From Streptomyces akebiae (GTDB taxonomy: Bacteria > Actinomycetota > Actinomycetes > Streptomycetales > Streptomycetaceae): a stretch of DNA of 64,000 bases. Made by a program: the position numbers and the translations under genes. Of the stretch, positions 62,244 through 64,000 are shown one piece after another. Under the pieces are notes generated by a model. That model worked only from the letters and a program-made list of their open reading frames with translations. It searched no databases and was not told the DNA's origin. The DNA is taken from positions 620,001 through 684,000 of the forward strand of contig NZ_CP080647.1 in NCBI RefSeq assembly GCF_019599145.1. The letters are read 5' to 3'. How positions within the stretch are numbered: the stretch's first letter is position 1; each line of letters starts with the position of its first letter.

Positions 62244-62941
62244 CCCGGCCCCTGATAGCGGTGCCCGCCCGCTTCTCCGCCACGACCTCCGCGCTGCGGT
62301 ACGCCGCCGAGGTCAACGCGCGCGCGCTGATCGAAGCCGTGTGGCGGGCGGGCGGCGAACCCGCGAGCATCCACCCGGCCGACAGCGATGTCGCCGCGCG
62401 TCTCGCCCGCTTCGACGGGATCCTCCTCCCCGGTGGCGGCGACCTCGCACCGCACCGCTACGGCGCCACCGACACCCACGCCGCCGTGTACGACGTGGAC
62501 GAGACGCAGGACGCCTTCGATCTCGACGTCGCCCGTGCCGCGCTGGACCTGGGCATCCCCCTCCTGGCGATCTGCCGGGGCCTGCAGGTGGTCGACGTCG
62601 CCCTCGGCGGCACCCTGGAGCAGGACATGGGCGGACCCGGCCGCGAGCACCGCCATCTCGTGCACCCGGTGGAACTCCGGTCCGGAACCGCGGTGGAGCG
62701 GGCCACCGGCGCGCAGAAGGTGGAGGTGTCCTGCTACCACCACCAGCGGGTGGACCGGCTGGGCGAAGGGCTGGAGGTCACCGCCCGCGCCGCCGACGGC
62801 ACGGTGGAAGGGCTCGAACTCCCGGGCTCGCCCGGCTGGTTCACCGCCGTCCAGTGGCACCCCGAGGACACCGCCCACGAGGACCCCGCGCAGCAGGGCC
62901 TGTTCGACGCCCTCGTACGGGCCGCCGGGGACCGGCGCTGA
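62240..62941 (+). CDS. Gamma-glutamyl hydrolase, PuuD-like class I amidotransferase
   Basis: A 233-residue class I glutamine-amidotransferase-fold peptidase (C26 type). The nucleophile C112 is in LLAICRGLQVVDVALGG, PGGGDLAPHRYG is the oxyanion region, and the catalytic His/Glu are in VQWHPEDTAHED. PuuD cuts gamma-glutamyl-GABA to glutamate and GABA. Starting at GTG 62240 inside the ALDH stop, it supplies the step that removes the glutamate added by the ligase at 51-52 kb. Confidence 0.88.
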   Translation: MTRPLIAVPARFSATTSALRYAAEVNARALIEAVWRAGGEPASIHPADSDVAARLARFDGILLPGGGDLAPHRYGATDTHAAVYDVDETQDAFDLDVARAALDLGIPLLAICRGLQVVDVALGGTLEQDMGGPGREHRHLVHPVELRSGTAVERATGAQKVEVSCYHHQRVDRLGEGLEVTARAADGTVEGLELPGSPGWFTAVQWHPEDTAHEDPAQQGLFDALVRAAGDRR

Positions 62942-62956
62942 CACCCCCGCGCGGGA

Positions 62957-62984
62957 GGTGCGGGGAGGTGGATCGCCCCGCACC
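62957..62984. terminator. Bidirectional hairpin terminator
   Basis: Perfect nine-base arms ggtgcgggg and ccccgcacc (62957-62965, 62976-62984) with a 10-base loop between the convergent PuuD-like and CobN gene ends. Confidence 0.75.
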
Positions 62985-62995
62985 CCCGCCCGTCG

Positions 62996-64000
62996 TCAGC
63001 TGTCGCCGCCCTCCAGGTCGCCCTCGGTCTCCAGGTACACCTGACGCAGCCCCTCCAGCACCGCCGGGTCGGGCTTCTCCCACATCCCGCGCGACTCCGC
63101 CTCCAGCAGCCGTTCGGCGATGCCGTGCAGGGCCCAGGGGTTGGCCTGCTGGAGGAACGCGCGGTTGGTCTCGTCCAGGACGTAGGTCTCGGTGAGCTTG
63201 TCGTACATCCAGTCGGCGATCACACCGGTGGTGGCGTCGTAGCCGAACAGGTAGTCGACGGTGGCGGCGAGTTCGAAGGCACCCTTGTAGCCGTGGCGGC
63301 GCATCGCCTCGATCCACTTGGGGTTGACGACGCGGGCCCGGAAGACCCTCGACGTCTCCTCGACGAGGGTCCGGGTGCGGACCGTCTCGGGCCGGGTGGA
63401 GTCGCCGATGTACGCCTCGGGGGCCGTGCCGCGCAGCGCGCGGACGGTGGCCACCATGCCTCCGTGGTACTGGAAGTAGTCGTCGGAGTCGGCGATGTCG
63501 TGCTCGCGGGTGTCCGTGTTCTTCGCGGCCACCTCGATCCGCTTGTACGCCGTCTCCATCTCCTCACGGGCGGGACGGCCGTCCAGCTGCCGGCCGTAGG
63601 CGTAGCCGCCCCACACCGTGTAGACCTCGGCGAGGTCGGCGTCGGTGCGCCAGTCCCGGGAGTCGATCAGCTGCAGCAGTCCGGCGCCGTACGTGCCGGG
63701 GCGGGAGCCGAAGATCCGGGTGGTGGCCCGGCGTTCGTCGCCGTGGTCCGCGAGGTCGGCCTGGACGTGGGCGCGCACGTGGTTGGCCTCGGCCGGCTCG
63801 TCCAGCGACGCGGCCAGGCGTACGGCGTCGTCCAGCAGCCCGATGGTGTGCGGGAAGGCGTCCCGGAAGAAACCCGAGATGCGCAGGGTGACGTCGATGC
63901 GCGGGCGGCCCAGCTCCTCGTACGGGATGGCCTCCAGACCGGTCACCCGGCGCGAGGCGTCGTCCCAGACCGGGCGGACGCCGAGCAGGGCCAGGGCCTC
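62996..64000 (-). CDS. cobN: Cobaltochelatase subunit CobN (C-terminal part)
   Basis: The C-terminal 334 residues of CobN; the rest lies beyond the window. The frame stays open to the edge ([14 protein letters not shown] leads into [30 protein letters not shown]). Clear CobN segments include [30 protein letters not shown] and [16 protein letters not shown]. It is the large subunit that inserts cobalt into hydrogenobyrinate diamide in aerobic B12 synthesis. The visible part shows no damage. Confidence 0.95.
   Translation of the reverse strand, partial: EALALLGVRPVWDDASRRVTGLEAIPYEELGRPRIDVTLRISGFFRDAFPHTIGLLDDAVRLAASLDEPAEANHVRAHVQADLADHGDERRATTRIFGSRPGTYGAGLLQLIDSRDWRTDADLAEVYTVWGGYAYGRQLDGRPAREEMETAYKRIEVAAKNTDTREHDIADSDDYFQYHGGMVATVRALRGTAPEAYIGDSTRPETVRTRTLVEETSRVFRARVVNPKWIEAMRRHGYKGAFELAATVDYLFGYDATTGVIADWMYDKLTETYVLDETNRAFLQQANPWALHGIAERLLEAESRGMWEKPDPAVLEGLRQVYLETEGDLEGGDS

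Overview
The window is chromosomal DNA of a high-GC actinomycete, almost certainly Streptomyces. Coding is dense with G/C-ending codons, GTG starts are frequent, ATGA/GTGA stop-start overlaps link operon genes, several regulators look leaderless, and there is a DmdR-type iron box and a 29-base extragenic repeat of a kind common in Streptomyces. No rRNA, tRNA, CRISPR array, prophage or insertion sequence was found. The window ends inside cobN.

Layout. 0.1-16 kb is a mixed set of single genes: PHP and HAD hydrolases, an NAD-dependent epimerase, a phosphotransferase, an FBP/treble-clef protein, a FUSC transporter, a secreted beta-propeller lactonase, an iron-box-controlled DUF2470 protein, a TetR regulator divergent from a CYP102-like P450, a pentapeptide-repeat protein, a PIG-L deacetylase and an alpha/beta hydrolase. 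16-29 kb is a complete L-rhamnose locus: LacI regulator, exported BNR protein, mutarotase, ABC importer, then divergently isomerase, bifunctional aldolase/dehydrogenase and rhamnulokinase. LutABC (29-32 kb) follows directly and can oxidise the L-lactate made from rhamnose. Next come udgX, furA-katG, an IclR-linked gluconate/idonate dehydrogenase set (36.6-40.2 kb), a Gfo/Idh/MocA oxidoreductase, a DUF6215 protein, and a cobalamin-riboswitch-controlled BtuFCD-type importer (42.5-45.9 kb).

49.7-63 kb is the most interesting part. It holds a P450 with a glutamine-synthetase-like ligase, a 3Fe-4S ferredoxin with its reductase, an acetoacetate-decarboxylase-fold protein, a homoprotocatechuate-type meta-cleavage set (HpaE, HpaD and an FAH hydrolase), a TetR regulator, and an APC permease with an aldehyde dehydrogenase and a PuuD-like gamma-glutamyl hydrolase. 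Three promoters here carry the same GTTTGG-NN-CCAAAC operator at or just past the -10 box, so the genes look like one regulon. I infer a catabolic route for an amine, perhaps aromatic or cyclic, that combines gamma-glutamylation, P450 oxidation and ring cleavage.

The window also carries several decayed genes: an EamA transporter 3' end (32.9-33.1 kb), a gutted molybdopterin oxidoreductase (36.0-36.7 kb), and a sugar-transporter fragment fused by deletion to a sugar-phosphate isomerase fragment (48.3-49.7 kb).
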